A DNA stretch of 64,000 nt from Marinobacter sp. THAF197a (GTDB lineage: Bacteria; Pseudomonadota; Gammaproteobacteria; Pseudomonadales; Oleiphilaceae): positions 1,116,001 to 1,180,000 of the forward strand of contig NZ_CP045324.1 in NCBI RefSeq assembly GCF_009363275.1. The letters run 5' to 3'. Positions 35,838-44,571 of the stretch are shown piece after piece. Position 1 is the first letter of the stretch; every line of letters starts with the position of its first letter. A program made the translations under genes and the position numbers. The notes under the pieces are model-generated. The model did no database searches. It was not told the origin of the DNA and saw only the letters and a list, made by a program, of their open reading frames with translations.

Positions 35838-37175
35838 ATGCCTGTCGATCTTGAAACCCTGTATCCCAAGCTGGTGAATCTGTTGCTGGATCCTGTATTC
35901 GTTGTGGATGAATCCGGGAACATTGTGTTTGTCAGCGATGCCTGCGAGGCGCTGCTGGGGTACACCGCTTCTGAAATGATCGGCTCGCTGATTTTCGATT
36001 ACCTTCATCCTGATGATCGTGAGCGCACCCGCGCGGAAGCTGACCGCGTTATGCAGGGCCGGGCCCACACAAACTTTGAAAACCGATACCTCCATAAAGA
36101 GGGGCATGCTGTTCACATATTATGGTCCGCGCGCTGGTCAGAAGAGGACAGGCTGCGAATCGGCCTGGCCCGCAATGTCACGTCTCTTCGGCGCGCCAAT
36201 CAGACCCGGGATGCGCTCTACCGAATATCTGAAACCACGCACAGTGCCGACAGCCTGCGTGGGATCTGTGACGGTGTGCGGCAGGTGATTACAGAGCTGT
36301 TTCCTCGCAACGACCTGCACCTGGTTTTCTATGACTCGGTGAAAGCGGTGTTGACCGTTCCGGACTGGTCAGCTGATGTCGCGAACGACTGGGTTGAAGG
36401 CTCAATGCAACCCGGCACGGCGCTGGCGGAGGTGCTTGGCTCCGGGCAGACAGTGCTTACCTCACGTGACGTTTCTAAACCGGGCCTTGGGGTAATAAAT
36501 GTGGGCGGGTTGAAATCGACAGGCCCCATGAACTGGCTGGGTGTGCCGCTGATTTCAAACGGTTCGGTACTGGGTGCGCTGGTCATTGAGGGGCAGTCCG
36601 AACATACTCGTTATCACGCTGCGGACCAAGAGCTGCTTCAGTTCATTGCCACCCAGGTTGCTACCGTTGTCGAGCGCAAGCGCGCGGAAGAACATCTGCG
36701 CTTTCTTGCGCACCATGACCCACTGACCGGTTTGACCAACCGGTCACTGTTTTACGATCGGCTGGAAACCGCACTGAAGTCAGCCAGCCGGCATAACAGC
36801 CATGTGGCGCTGTTGTATCTGGACCTGAACGATTTCAAACAGATCAACGACAACCTGGGCCACGAGGCAGGCGACCAGTTGCTGATCGAAACCGCCCGCC
36901 GGCTGGAACAGTGCACCCGCGAAACAGACACCGTAGCGCGCATGGGCGGTGACGAGTTCACCGTGTTGTTGACCGATATCGGCGATCTTGCCGCAGCGGA
37001 CGCTGCCGTTGGCAAAATCCGCGAGGTAATGGCGGCGCCCGTGGTGCTGGAGGGCCAGAGGGTGCCTATTTCCCTCAGCGTGGGTGTTGCCCTGTACCCG
37101 GAAGACGGCCACACGGCGCGCAGCTTACTTGGGCGCGCCGATTCGAAGATGTACGAGCAAAAACGGAGTCTCTGA
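35838..37175 (+). CDS. PAS-GAF-GGDEF diguanylate cyclase
   Basis: This 445-residue signalling enzyme makes cyclic di-GMP. A PAS domain lies at about 12-125 (DPVFVVDESGNIVFVSDACE), a GAF-like domain at about 140-285, and a GGDEF domain at about 290-445. The active site GGDEF is intact at 370-374, and an inhibitory I-site RETD lies five residues before it (361-364), so product feedback is expected. There is no transmembrane segment, so it is cytosolic. No EAL domain is attached. No Shine-Dalgarno is obvious, so the start is somewhat uncertain. Confidence 0.93.
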   Translation: MPVDLETLYPKLVNLLLDPVFVVDESGNIVFVSDACEALLGYTASEMIGSLIFDYLHPDDRERTRAEADRVMQGRAHTNFENRYLHKEGHAVHILWSARWSEEDRLRIGLARNVTSLRRANQTRDALYRISETTHSADSLRGICDGVRQVITELFPRNDLHLVFYDSVKAVLTVPDWSADVANDWVEGSMQPGTALAEVLGSGQTVLTSRDVSKPGLGVINVGGLKSTGPMNWLGVPLISNGSVLGALVIEGQSEHTRYHAADQELLQFIATQVATVVERKRAEEHLRFLAHHDPLTGLTNRSLFYDRLETALKSASRHNSHVALLYLDLNDFKQINDNLGHEAGDQLLIETARRLEQCTRETDTVARMGGDEFTVLLTDIGDLAAADAAVGKIREVMAAPVVLEGQRVPISLSVGVALYPEDGHTARSLLGRADSKMYEQKRSL

Positions 37176-37201
37176 ACGGGCTTCTTCACTGCAAAGCCTG
37201 C

Positions 37202-37588
37202 TCAGCTGCCGACCTGTCTCCGGATGTGATCAATCACCAACCCGTGCTCATGCTGCGGGCTGAACATCACAATGTCGGTGTCTTGCTCGGCGCGCACACT
37301 ATGCCCGGGTGGCCAGTAGAACAGATCCCCGTTACGGGAGGTTTCTTCACTGCCATCCAAATACAGTGCCGTGATTTCCCCTTTCACCACATAACCCCAG
37401 TGGGGGCATTGGCAGCGGTTGCCCTCAAGCCCGTGTAGCAACTCGGTGATGTCGGTGCCAGCACCAAAGGAGAAGTATTCGGCCCCCATGGTGTTGTAAC
37501 CGGAGACATCGCCAAAGCCGGTTTGTTGTCGTGCCTTTGCGCCGGGAACATCAATTCGAACAGGTATATCTTCTCTTGCGATACGCAT
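37202..37588 (-). CDS. Cupin-domain protein
   Basis: This 128-residue single-domain cupin has CPHWGYVVKGEITALYLDG and GDLFYWPPGHSVRAEQDT, which are cupin motifs 1 and 2 with possible metal ligands. The ATG at 37588 is fixed by a near-perfect Shine-Dalgarno (GGAGGTGA) 7 bases upstream; an in-frame ATG 15 bases earlier overlaps that site. Substrate and role are unknown. Confidence 0.75.
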   Translation of the reverse strand: MRIAREDIPVRIDVPGAKARQQTGFGDVSGYNTMGAEYFSFGAGTDITELLHGLEGNRCQCPHWGYVVKGEITALYLDGSEETSRNGDLFYWPPGHSVRAEQDTDIVMFSPQHEHGLVIDHIRRQVGS

Positions 37589-37699
37589 AGAAATCACCTC
37601 CATGGTGTTTCTTGCCGACTGCTCCTACTTCATACATACATCTCGGCAGCCATTTATAAAGATAGCAGAAAGAACCGAAGCGGGATTAACGCTGGCCCG

Positions 37700-38464
37700 T
37701 TAGAAAACGAACGAATCCATTGAAAGCACCCCGTGCTCAATGCCGCCTTCTATAACAGTGCCCCGGGCACCGGAACCAGCAGCCCCAAGGGCCAGCAGCA
37801 GTGGCAGGAAATGCTCAACGGTGGGGTGTGCGCGGCGAGCATGGTGCGCCAGGGTCAGGGCGTTGACCAGTCGCTCATGGTCGCCTGCAATCACCGCTTC
37901 CCGAATCCAATGGCTGAAGTCCCGGGCGTATTCGCTTGCCTGTTCGTCGCGCCAGCGGACCTCATACAGGTTGTGGGTCAGGCTGCCGGAGCCGACGATC
38001 AGAACTCCCTCATCCCTCAACGGGGCGAGCGTCTGGCCCAGGCGCCAGGCAGAGTGGCTGTCGAGCCAAGCCGGCAGGGATATCTGGAATACCGGCACGG
38101 ACGCATCCGGGTAAAGATGCCGCACCGGCACCCAGGCACCGTGGTCGAGGCCGCGTTGGGCGTCGGCGACTGGTTTCCAGCCAGCTTCCTCAAGGAGAGA
38201 AAACGCCATTCTGGCAAAAGCCGGGTGGCCCGGAGCAGGGTATTCGAGCTCATAAAGCGCGGGTTCGAAGCCGTTGAAGTCGTGGATGGTTGCAGGTTTT
38301 TCGGCAAGGCCTACCCGCACCTCGGGCGTCATCCAGTGGGGCGACACCACCAGCACGGCGGCCGGCCGTGGAAGTTGCTGCCCCAGCCGGGTGAGGGCCG
38401 GGCCTGCCAGGCCCGGCTCCAGTGCAAAGGTGGGGGCGCCGTGGGATACGAACAGACTGGTCAT
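37700..38464 (-). CDS. Extradiol ring-cleavage dioxygenase, DODA/LigB-YgiD family
   Basis: This 254-residue protein has the LigB-type pattern: H8 in FVSHGAP, H43 in VVSPHWMTP, LDHGAWVPVRHLYPDA, GSGSLTHNL, AHPTVEHFLPLL, and a C-terminal GGIEHGVLSMDSF. The spread histidines supply the Fe or Zn site. Relatives open catecholic rings such as DOPA; the substrate is unknown. ATG at 38464 has AAGGAG upstream; the 38527 reading starts in a region without one. It is 37 bp downstream of doxX in the same orientation, so probably one operon. Confidence 0.88.
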   Translation of the reverse strand: MTSLFVSHGAPTFALEPGLAGPALTRLGQQLPRPAAVLVVSPHWMTPEVRVGLAEKPATIHDFNGFEPALYELEYPAPGHPAFARMAFSLLEEAGWKPVADAQRGLDHGAWVPVRHLYPDASVPVFQISLPAWLDSHSAWRLGQTLAPLRDEGVLIVGSGSLTHNLYEVRWRDEQASEYARDFSHWIREAVIAGDHERLVNALTLAHHARRAHPTVEHFLPLLLALGAAGSGARGTVIEGGIEHGVLSMDSFVF

Positions 38465-38501
38465 GGCGCGTTGCTCCTTTGAGTTGAGTTCGGTGTACTG
38501 T

Positions 38502-38942
38502 TTAGCGAGCGGCCACAAGCCGGTCAACCGATGCGCGCCCGGCTCCGCTGAACATCAGCGAAACAGAAGCCGCCAGCAAGGCCAGTCCGAACTCGTAGCC
38601 ATTGTTGCTCATGAACAGGCCGTTCTGGATGTGCACGCTGAAAATGGCAATCACCATGGCGAAAGCCAGAGCCGCGCTGGCAGGGCGAACCAGCAGGCCG
38701 ATGATCAGCGCCAGACCGCCGAAGAACTCCGTTCCGCCGGCCAGCAGGGCCATCAGGAAGCCCGGGCTTAAACCAATAGAATCCATCCATTGCCCTGTGC
38801 CTTCAAGGCCGTAGCCTCCGAACCAGCCGAACAGCTTCTGGGCACCGTGGGCGGCGAAGATGATGCCCACCGGAATACGCAGGGCGAGGGCGCCCCAGCC
38901 AGCATTGGTATCAAGCAGTTTGTTGATGAGTGCGTTGTTCAT
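38502..38942 (-). CDS. DoxX-family membrane protein
   Basis: This 146-residue protein has four transmembrane helices. It starts with ALALRIPVGIIFAAHGAQKLFGWFGGYG and continues GGTEFFGGLALIIGLLVRPA, the standard DoxX pattern. Members often accompany dioxygenases or redox enzymes and may pass electrons from quinol. It is divergent from a LysR gene (109-bp gap) that probably controls it. Confidence 0.88.
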   Translation of the reverse strand: MNNALINKLLDTNAGWGALALRIPVGIIFAAHGAQKLFGWFGGYGLEGTGQWMDSIGLSPGFLMALLAGGTEFFGGLALIIGLLVRPASAALAFAMVIAIFSVHIQNGLFMSNNGYEFGLALLAASVSLMFSGAGRASVDRLVAAR

Positions 38943-39051
38943 GATCGTGCTTCCTTCTGTGTGGTTGAGTATGGGGCTACTTTACGAGGATCCATTTTTG
39001 GGATAAATATGCGTTTAAAAGATTGACTGTTTCAAAAAATGGAACAATAGG

Positions 39052-39942
39052 ATGGATCGATTACTGGAAATGCAGACCTTCTGCGCCGTTGTAGACGCCG
39101 GCAGTTTTGTCGCCGCCTCCGAGACCATGGGCATGTCCAAAGCGGCGGTGTCACGCTACATCAACGAGCTGGAATCGCGCCTTACCGTGCGGCTGCTACA
39201 CCGCACCACCCGGCGATTGTCACTCACGGCGGAAGGGGAGGTGTTCTACGTTCGTTGCCGGGAATTGCTGGCGGGGGTGGAAGAGGCCGAAGCGGAACTG
39301 ACCTCGCGCACCAGCGTGGCCAAAGGGGTGCTGCGCATTAACGCACCGGTGAGTTTCGGTATTCGACACCTGGCCCCGCTGTGGGGTGAGTTCCACGCCC
39401 GGTTTCCGGAGGTGGAACTGAACATCGAGCTGTCTGATCGCATCGTGGATATCGTTGAAGAAGGCTTTGACCTGGCCATTCGTATATCCAGCCTGCAAAC
39501 CTCCACCCTGGTGAGCCGTCGCCTCACCAATACCCGGCTGATGGTGTGCGCCTCTCCCGAATACATCCGGGCGCACGGTGCACCCGAAACGCCTGAAGAC
39601 CTGATGCACCACAAGGTCATTGCCTACAGCAACCTGGCCAGCGGTAACGAATGGCAGTTTCAGGGGCCGGAGGGGCCGGTCAGTACGCGGGTACGCCCTT
39701 GGATGTACGCCAACAACGGTGACACCTGTTGCGCCGCCGCTGTGGCCCACCAGGGGGTGGTGTACCAGCCGAGCTTCCTGTTGCGTGATGATTTGGACTC
39801 GGGCAGGCTGGTGGAGTTGTTGCCGGAATACTGCTCTGCTGAACTGGGAGTGTATGCGGTTTATCCCACCCGCAAGTTCGTTACGCCCAAGGTAAGGGCG
39901 TTGGTGGACTTCCTGGTTGCAACGTTGCCAGACGCTGTGTAG
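39052..39942 (+). CDS. LysR-family transcriptional regulator
   Basis: This 296-residue regulator has an N-terminal winged helix-turn-helix (about 1-62; FCAVVDAGSFVAASETMGMSKAAVSRYINELE) and a C-terminal effector-binding domain (about 88-295) of the CrgA/YafC-like group (VLRINAPVSFGIRHLAPL). It is divergent from doxX-dioxygenase, its likely target. An MFS gene follows 37 bp downstream and could be co-transcribed. Confidence 0.92.
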   Translation: MDRLLEMQTFCAVVDAGSFVAASETMGMSKAAVSRYINELESRLTVRLLHRTTRRLSLTAEGEVFYVRCRELLAGVEEAEAELTSRTSVAKGVLRINAPVSFGIRHLAPLWGEFHARFPEVELNIELSDRIVDIVEEGFDLAIRISSLQTSTLVSRRLTNTRLMVCASPEYIRAHGAPETPEDLMHHKVIAYSNLASGNEWQFQGPEGPVSTRVRPWMYANNGDTCCAAAVAHQGVVYQPSFLLRDDLDSGRLVELLPEYCSAELGVYAVYPTRKFVTPKVRALVDFLVATLPDAV

Positions 39943-39979
39943 TGCCGCCGTAAATTTACAGTAGCCTGCCGGAGGTGAC

Positions 39980-41263
39980 ATGAAGTTTCCTTCAAGTACC
40001 TCGTTTGCCCTTCTGGGTGCCGCTCTGATTGCCATTAGCTTCGGGCTGGCCCGTTTTGCCTTCGGCTTGTTCGTGCCGCCGATCCGGGCAGAGCTGGAAC
40101 TCTCGCCAGATATGATCGGCATCATCGGCGCGCTTCCGCTCATCAGTTTTATCCTGGCTACCCTGGTCGCGCCGCTGGCGGCTGATCGCTTGGGCGCCCG
40201 CAACACGGCGGTGCTGTCTGGTGGCTTTGGTGCGCTTGGCCTGGTGTTGATCAGCCAGGCGTCGGGCGTTTTGTCGCTGGGTGTGGGCGTAGTCGCTTGT
40301 GGTATCTGCACCGGCCTTATGATGCCGGCACTGACCGCCGCCATGCAGGCGCTGGTAAAACGCTCCCTGCATGGGCGCGTGAGCTCGGTGATGAACGCCG
40401 GAACCAGTGTGGGTGTGGTGGGCGCCGCGTCGGCCATTCTGTTACTGGCCGGGGCCTGGCGTTATGCCTATTTCTCCTTTGCGGTTTTGGCCGTTATTGG
40501 GGTGTTGGCAACCTGGTATTTAATCCCCTCGGTTTCACGAGTCATGCCGGCGAACGCTGCGCCGCCGCCTGCCATTACTACCCTGCAGTGGGTGCGCCTG
40601 TTGCGGCTCTCATTGTTCGCCTTCGTGATGGGCTTTGTGTCCGCCGCGTACTGGATTTTTGCGCCGGACCTGGCGGTTACCGTGGGTGCCTTACCATCGG
40701 GCTCTACCGGCTGGCTGTGGCTGGGGGTAGGCCTGGCAGGGCTGGGCGGTGCCGTGGTTGCAGACCTTGCCGATCGCAACAACCCACCCATCACCCAGGC
40801 GCTGATGCTGATGATGCTGTCTGCCAGCCTGGCCCTGCTGGCCGCCAGCCCCGGCAATATAGTGATTGCGGTGTTTTCCGCGCTGGTATTCGGCCTGGCC
40901 TACATGAGCCTGACCGGCCTGTACCTGATGACTGGCATCCGCCTGCTACCCGGTCGGTTGTCTGTGGGGCCGGTGCTACCCTTTATATCGGTATCCCTTG
41001 GCCAGGCCGTCGGCTCGCCCATTGTGGGTATGTTGGTGAACGAGTTCAGTTATGCGGATGCGTTTGCCATGTTTGCCGCCATCGGCATACTGGCGGCACT
41101 GCTTTCTCCGCTTTACCCGCGTTCTCTCGAGCAGGGCTCCGATGAAGAGGGCGACTCTGAGACCGAAACTGGCCTGCAGGCGGCTTATGACTATCAGTTG
41201 CAGACTGAGGAGGGGGAGCCCTATCGGGCCGTCAAAATCGAGGCCCCGAGTGAGGGCAACTGA
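39980..41263 (+). CDS. Major facilitator superfamily transporter
   Basis: This 427-residue transporter has twelve predicted helices. It opens with LLGAALIAISFGLARFAFGLFVPPIR, typical of the YbfB/CynX-like MFS group, and carries the loop LAADRLGARN after helix 2. The C-terminal tail of about 45 residues is very acidic (EQGSDEEGDSETETG) and cytosolic, which is longer than usual. GGAGGTGAC precedes the ATG. The substrate cannot be deduced. Confidence 0.85.
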   Translation: MKFPSSTSFALLGAALIAISFGLARFAFGLFVPPIRAELELSPDMIGIIGALPLISFILATLVAPLAADRLGARNTAVLSGGFGALGLVLISQASGVLSLGVGVVACGICTGLMMPALTAAMQALVKRSLHGRVSSVMNAGTSVGVVGAASAILLLAGAWRYAYFSFAVLAVIGVLATWYLIPSVSRVMPANAAPPPAITTLQWVRLLRLSLFAFVMGFVSAAYWIFAPDLAVTVGALPSGSTGWLWLGVGLAGLGGAVVADLADRNNPPITQALMLMMLSASLALLAASPGNIVIAVFSALVFGLAYMSLTGLYLMTGIRLLPGRLSVGPVLPFISVSLGQAVGSPIVGMLVNEFSYADAFAMFAAIGILAALLSPLYPRSLEQGSDEEGDSETETGLQAAYDYQLQTEEGEPYRAVKIEAPSEGN

Positions 41264-41277
41264 CCTGCCACTCTTGG

Positions 41278-41973
41278 TTAAATACTGCCCAAGGCAAGCT
41301 GAACCGCCTGTTCGGCATGTATTTCCGTGGTGTCATAGAGTTTGACGTTGGTATCTGCGCCCTGAATTAAAAGGCCTATCTCCGTGCATCCCAGAATGAC
41401 TCCTTGAGCACCGCGCTCAGCCAATGAGGCTACTACGTCCAGATACGCGCGTTTTGACTCAGGCTCAACCACACCCCGGCACAATTCCGTGTAAATCACA
41501 GAATGGATGAGTTCTCTTTGGGACTCATCTGGGACAAGAACTTGGATGCCATGATCCTGGAGACGACCAAGGTAAAAAGTCTGCTCCATCGTAAATCGTG
41601 TTCCCAGCAGCCCGACACAGGTTACCCCATCCTCTTTGAGGACTTTGGCGGTGGCGTCTGCAATGTGAAGCAGGGGAATGCCCACCGCCCGCTCAATCTC
41701 GGAGGCGACCTTATGCATCGTGTTCGTACAGAGAACCAGGAATTCGGCGCCTGCCGATTCAACCGACCGCCCGACAGAGCCAAGTATGTCCGCTGTCGCT
41801 TCCCAATCCCCTTGGTGCTGCAACGCCTCAATCTCGGCAAAATCCACGCTGTACAGGACGAGCTTTGCCGAGTGAAGCCCACCCAGCTCGTCTCTCACTT
41901 TCTGATTAATCAGCCGGTAATAGGTCTGGGTTGATTCCCAGCTCATTCCACCGATCAGGCCTATGGTTTTCAA
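41278..41973 (-). CDS. Aspartate/glutamate racemase family protein
   Basis: This 231-residue protein has the two catalytic cysteine motifs of the family, VLCTNTMHK and ILGCTEIGLLI, and the start KTIGLIGGMSWEST. I place the start at a TTG (41973), because AAGGAGG lies 6 bases upstream and other racemases begin exactly with this strand. The longer reading from 42012 adds 13 residues without a ribosome site. It racemises Asp or Glu, or a related amino acid. It lies just outside the cassette cluster. Confidence 0.88.
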   Translation of the reverse strand: MKTIGLIGGMSWESTQTYYRLINQKVRDELGGLHSAKLVLYSVDFAEIEALQHQGDWEATADILGSVGRSVESAGAEFLVLCTNTMHKVASEIERAVGIPLLHIADATAKVLKEDGVTCVGLLGTRFTMEQTFYLGRLQDHGIQVLVPDESQRELIHSVIYTELCRGVVEPESKRAYLDVVASLAERGAQGVILGCTEIGLLIQGADTNVKLYDTTEIHAEQAVQLALGSI

Positions 41974-42086
41974 GGGGAACCTCCTTGTTGTCTCAGCGGT
42001 TGGATTGACCACTTCGCATACCCCGCACTTTTTTCCGGTATTTTGGGGGTAGGGGGCAAATCACCGCTTCGCGCGGCCTCTCAGTC

Positions 42087-42821
42087 TTATTCGGAGCGGT
42101 CACTATTGTTAGAGTCGATCGGCATGTGCCAGGAGCGATACAGGCTTTTCTGACCATGCGTCCCCCGCAATTCCAGTAGCCAGTAGTAACATGGCAGGTC
42201 ATTAACGGGTAGTCCTGAAGGCACATCAAAACTGAACAGAACAACACGCTCCCGGCCTTCGGGCTTCACCGGAATCTTCTGCTTTATGCTCCAGTATTCA
42301 GCGTCACGCGACGGATAATCACTACTTACGATTGCGTCTTTCTCATAACAAACCAGCTTCACCTCCACCTCCACTGACTGGTTCCCCCGCAGAGGCTTCA
42401 GAAAACGTATGATTCCTGAAGCGTTACCACCAACCTCAGGTTCCGTGTCCAGTTTTAGCAACGTGGCTCCGTACTTGAGCAACTTTCGTGTGGTGTTCAG
42501 CCGAGAGGAAAGCATGCAAATGCCGAAAAACGGACCGCACAACAAATTAGGATGGAAATAGTTGCCCAGCGTTACCGCGTAAACAGTCAGTGGCAACAGC
42601 AGAAAAAACAGCCCGATGAGATACTGAATCTTTGACCCTGTTGCCTGCGCACTGCGTGTCCAACGGCCAACTCCCGGATATCCCAGCTCCTCGCGGGACT
42701 TTGGTTTCAGGCCGGGGATCGGAATGCTTTTTTTGTATGACACACTAAAGCCCAGAGCAGGGCTTCGCTGACTTACGGAAATTGTTTGCGGACTTTTATC
42801 GCGACATTCTGTTCCTGACAT
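42087..42821 (-). CDS. Hypothetical membrane protein at the end of the cassette cluster
   Basis: This 244-residue protein of no recognised family has two hydrophobic segments (about 65-83 and 88-104) separated by a short loop. The C-terminal half is soluble and beta-rich (SGIIRFLKPLRGNQSVEVEVKL; VVLFSFDVPSGLPVNDLPCYYWLLEL), reminiscent of DUF3592-type membrane proteins with an arrestin-like appended domain. The ATG at 42821 is the first ATG; a TTG start at 42872 is possible. It has the same orientation as the three cassettes upstream, but no attC was found after its stop. Confidence 0.6.
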   Translation of the reverse strand: MSGTECRDKSPQTISVSQRSPALGFSVSYKKSIPIPGLKPKSREELGYPGVGRWTRSAQATGSKIQYLIGLFFLLLPLTVYAVTLGNYFHPNLLCGPFFGICMLSSRLNTTRKLLKYGATLLKLDTEPEVGGNASGIIRFLKPLRGNQSVEVEVKLVCYEKDAIVSSDYPSRDAEYWSIKQKIPVKPEGRERVVLFSFDVPSGLPVNDLPCYYWLLELRGTHGQKSLYRSWHMPIDSNNSDRSE

Positions 42822-42891
42822 AAATACTATTCTTCCCTGAAGTACACCGTTCGCAGAGGTTGCCACAGCCAAACCGTGCTTTCTCTGTTTC

Positions 42892-43054
42892 AGCTAACAA
42901 ATAAGAGCATCAGTAAACGTATTGGTTCAGACCTTTTGTTTTCAGGGGGACGCTTTGTGTCTTCGTTTTGGTCTGACGCTATCAACACGGATGGTTTTGG
43001 GGTGGAGGCGAAGCTCCGATGGAAAAGACACCGCCACGCCTGCGATGGTTATAC
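42892..43054 (-). other. Probable attC site of the NTPase cassette (163 bp)
   Basis: Read on the minus strand: R'' GTATAAC at 43054-43048 overlaps the TAA stop of the NTPase gene. L'' CATCGCAG follows directly. Far downstream come L' CTGATG and R' GTTAGCT (42898-42892). CATC(G)CAG pairs with CTGATG leaving one extrahelical base, the mark of an attC. A TCAGACC/GGTCTGA stem lies inside. The site is longer than most and its R boxes are the least perfect of the three. Confidence 0.55.
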
Positions 43055-43534
43055 CGATTCATACTCACTCGGATGATTAAGCTCACGCTTTTTCCCCTTG
43101 AACGCATCATAGAGCGCCCGATGGCGACGGAGCCCGTATTCGTCTGAACGGGTTTCATAGGCAGATACCCATTCGATTAGAATATCCAGGTTTTCATCTT
43201 GCTTTTCCTTCGAGCTGAATTTCTCTGGCTCCCAGGGGCGTGCGAGACAATGAGCGATACAAACCTCAACTCCGGGATTCAGAAAAATGAGCTCGTCACA
43301 CTCGCACAGGACCGGCTCGATGATGTCTGCGTAACAGCCTTCAATTATCCAGCTCTCATTATCGGCAATAAAATGCCTTACATCCGTGATGCTATCTTGG
43401 ATCGGGCGCCGATGCGCCCCATTGTGAAATGCCACTTCATCAAGAGAAAGGCGAGGGGCTGGGTGTTTGGCAATTAATTTTTTTGCGAGAGTGCTTTTAC
43501 CAGCGCCAGCATTTCCAAGAAGTATCGTTCTCAT
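43049..43534 (-). CDS. Cassette-borne P-loop NTPase (kinase-like)
   Basis: This 161-residue P-loop protein has Walker A GNAGAGKST (8-16) and DEVAFHNGAHRRP. The adenylate/shikimate kinase-like layout continues to IIEGCYADIIEPVLCECDELIFL. It resembles the small AAA/FlaR-like 'topology modulation' proteins. Substrate is unknown. The gene begins 17 bp after the core site of the preceding attC and its stop lies in the R'' box of its own attC, so it has the size and boundaries of a single-gene integron cassette. Confidence 0.75.
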   Translation of the reverse strand: MRTILLGNAGAGKSTLAKKLIAKHPAPRLSLDEVAFHNGAHRRPIQDSITDVRHFIADNESWIIEGCYADIIEPVLCECDELIFLNPGVEVCIAHCLARPWEPEKFSSKEKQDENLDILIEWVSAYETRSDEYGLRRHRALYDAFKGKKRELNHPSEYESV

Positions 43535-43550
43535 CGCGCTGTTTCTTCCT

Positions 43551-43628
43551 GGGTAACGCCCGGCTCACGCGCCGGCTTGGAGCCGCTAAGCGGCGGAAAG
43601 CCGGTCGCTTTACAGCCGTTCTTTATGC
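43551..43628 (-). other. attC site of the higBA cassette (78 bp)
   Basis: On the minus strand it starts GCATAAAGAAC, with the higA stop TAA inside it. Next comes L'' CGGCTG, then a central GCCGGCTT-like stem, L' TGAGCCG and the core GCGTTACCC. CGGCT pairs with AGCCG as in classic attC sites. R' GTTACCC departs from GTTRRRY at two positions, so the site may be partly decayed. Confidence 0.72.
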
Positions 43629-43937
43629 CCTGTGCCCAATTTCGGATACAGCAGTCCACGGACGAATATTCTTTAACTGATCCTCCAGGGCATCTTCCGC
43701 AATCTCAGTGTCGTAGGCTGCTTGAGCTCGCAACCAGTAGCCGTTAGACAAACCAAAGAAGCGACAGAGTCGCAGGTCCGTGTCTGCGGTAATCGAACGT
43801 TTTCCTGCGATGATCTGGCCTATTCTCTGAGCAGGCACCCCAATTTCTTTGGCCAGGCGATATTGAGAAATGCCCATCGGCTCCAGAAACTCCTCTTTCA
43901 GCAACTCGCCTGGCGTAACAGCATCAATATTGCGCAT
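43623..43937 (-). CDS. higA: HigA-like antitoxin (XRE helix-turn-helix)
   Basis: This 104-residue antitoxin begins MRNIDAVTPGELLKEEFLEP, the usual HigA start, and continues with an XRE helix-turn-helix (SQYRLAKEIGVPAQRIGQI). It binds HigB and represses the operon. The ATG at 43937 has AGGAGGTGG upstream; the longer reading overlaps higB in another frame. The stop codon lies within attC. It is 10 bp downstream of higB. Confidence 0.92.
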   Translation of the reverse strand: MRNIDAVTPGELLKEEFLEPMGISQYRLAKEIGVPAQRIGQIIAGKRSITADTDLRLCRFFGLSNGYWLRAQAAYDTEIAEDALEDQLKNIRPWTAVSEIGHRA

Positions 43938-43947
43938 GAGCCACCTC

Positions 43948-44226
43948 CTAATGGTAATCAACAATTTCGACATCTTCCGCGCCAGCCTTGGTCCAGCGGA
44001 AACAAACCCGGAACTGTTTGTTGATTCGAATGCTGTGCTGGCCTTGGCGGTCACCATGCAATGGCTCCAACATATTTCCGGGCGGTACTTTCAAATCATC
44101 CAACTGGCTTGCAGCTTGGAGTTGCCGAATCTTCCTCAAGGCAACTCGCTCGAAATTGACGAAGCGCCTGACGCGGCGTCCACTTGCCAGTTTCTCGGTA
44201 TCCTTACACTTGAACGATATGATCAT
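43948..44226 (-). CDS. higB: HigB-like RelE-family toxin
   Basis: This 92-residue plasmid-killer-type toxin opens with IISFKCKDTEKLASGRRV and ends with SIRINKQFRVCFRWTKAGAEDVEIVDYH, the conserved RelE/HigB core with basic active-site residues. It cleaves mRNA on the ribosome until neutralised by HigA. Toxin-first order is normal for hig loci. It begins 69 bp after the attC of the preceding cassette, and toxin-antitoxin pairs are known stabilisers of large cassette arrays. Confidence 0.92.
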   Translation of the reverse strand: MIISFKCKDTEKLASGRRVRRFVNFERVALRKIRQLQAASQLDDLKVPPGNMLEPLHGDRQGQHSIRINKQFRVCFRWTKAGAEDVEIVDYH

Positions 44227-44294
44227 GGCTCAATAATGACGCCCTGCGTCAATAACGTCAAACGTTATTATCTGGCAGATAGGTCTGGAGAAAG

Positions 44295-44366
44295 GCCTAA
44301 CGTCTTGCTCACCGGTAAATTAGGAGCGCAGCGAGTAATTTATCCGCGTGCAGCAACTTGTTATGC
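44295..44366 (-). other. attC site of the DUF4177-yidD cassette (72 bp)
   Basis: This is a near-canonical integron attC on the minus strand: R'' GCATAAC (44366-44360), L'' TTGCTG, then a central AAATTA/TAATTT stem, L' TGAGCAA and R' GTTAGGC (44301-44295). R'' and R' pair at six of seven positions and R' fits GTTRRRY fully. It starts 2 bases after the yidD stop. Recombination would occur at G|TTAGGC. Confidence 0.9.
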
Positions 44367-44367
44367 C

Positions 44368-44571
44368 TCACGGCCAATCCTCTCCACCATTGGGCGGACA
44401 GCAGCGCTTCAATCTGAAAAGAGTTAACTGCCACCCTTTCAGAAAGCCATATTTCCGAAGCGCGGCAATCGCATACTCAGAGCAGCTTGGCTCGAACCGA
44501 CAAGACTGGCGCACCGACTTTGGTGCTACCAGTCGATAAAACCCGATAAGCTGTACCGAAAGCCAAATCAT
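44368..44571 (-). CDS. yidD: Cassette-borne YidD-family protein (membrane insertion efficiency factor)
   Basis: This 67-residue protein has the YidD core: an N-terminal amphipathic/hydrophobic helix (IWLSVQLIGFYRLVAP), CRFEPSCSEYAIAALRKYG with the conserved cysteines, and CCPPNGGEDW. YidD assists YidC in membrane protein insertion. The normal gene sits between rnpA and yidC; here it is coupled to a DUF4177 gene by a TGATG overlap and followed by attC. That makes it an extra copy carried as a cassette. The start at 44571 is set by the overlap. Confidence 0.88.
   Translation of the reverse strand: MIWLSVQLIGFYRLVAPKSVRQSCRFEPSCSEYAIAALRKYGFLKGWQLTLFRLKRCCPPNGGEDWP

Noticed and set aside
41974..42086. 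A fourth attC site after the hypothetical membrane protein
   Set aside because: Only a short CCGC/GCGG hairpin is present. No GTTRRRY core or paired L boxes were found, so I end the cassette cluster before it.
42873..43048. Possible small gene between the membrane protein and the NTPase gene
   Set aside because: The interval is explained by paired attC boxes and a central stem; the short frame there has no ribosome site.
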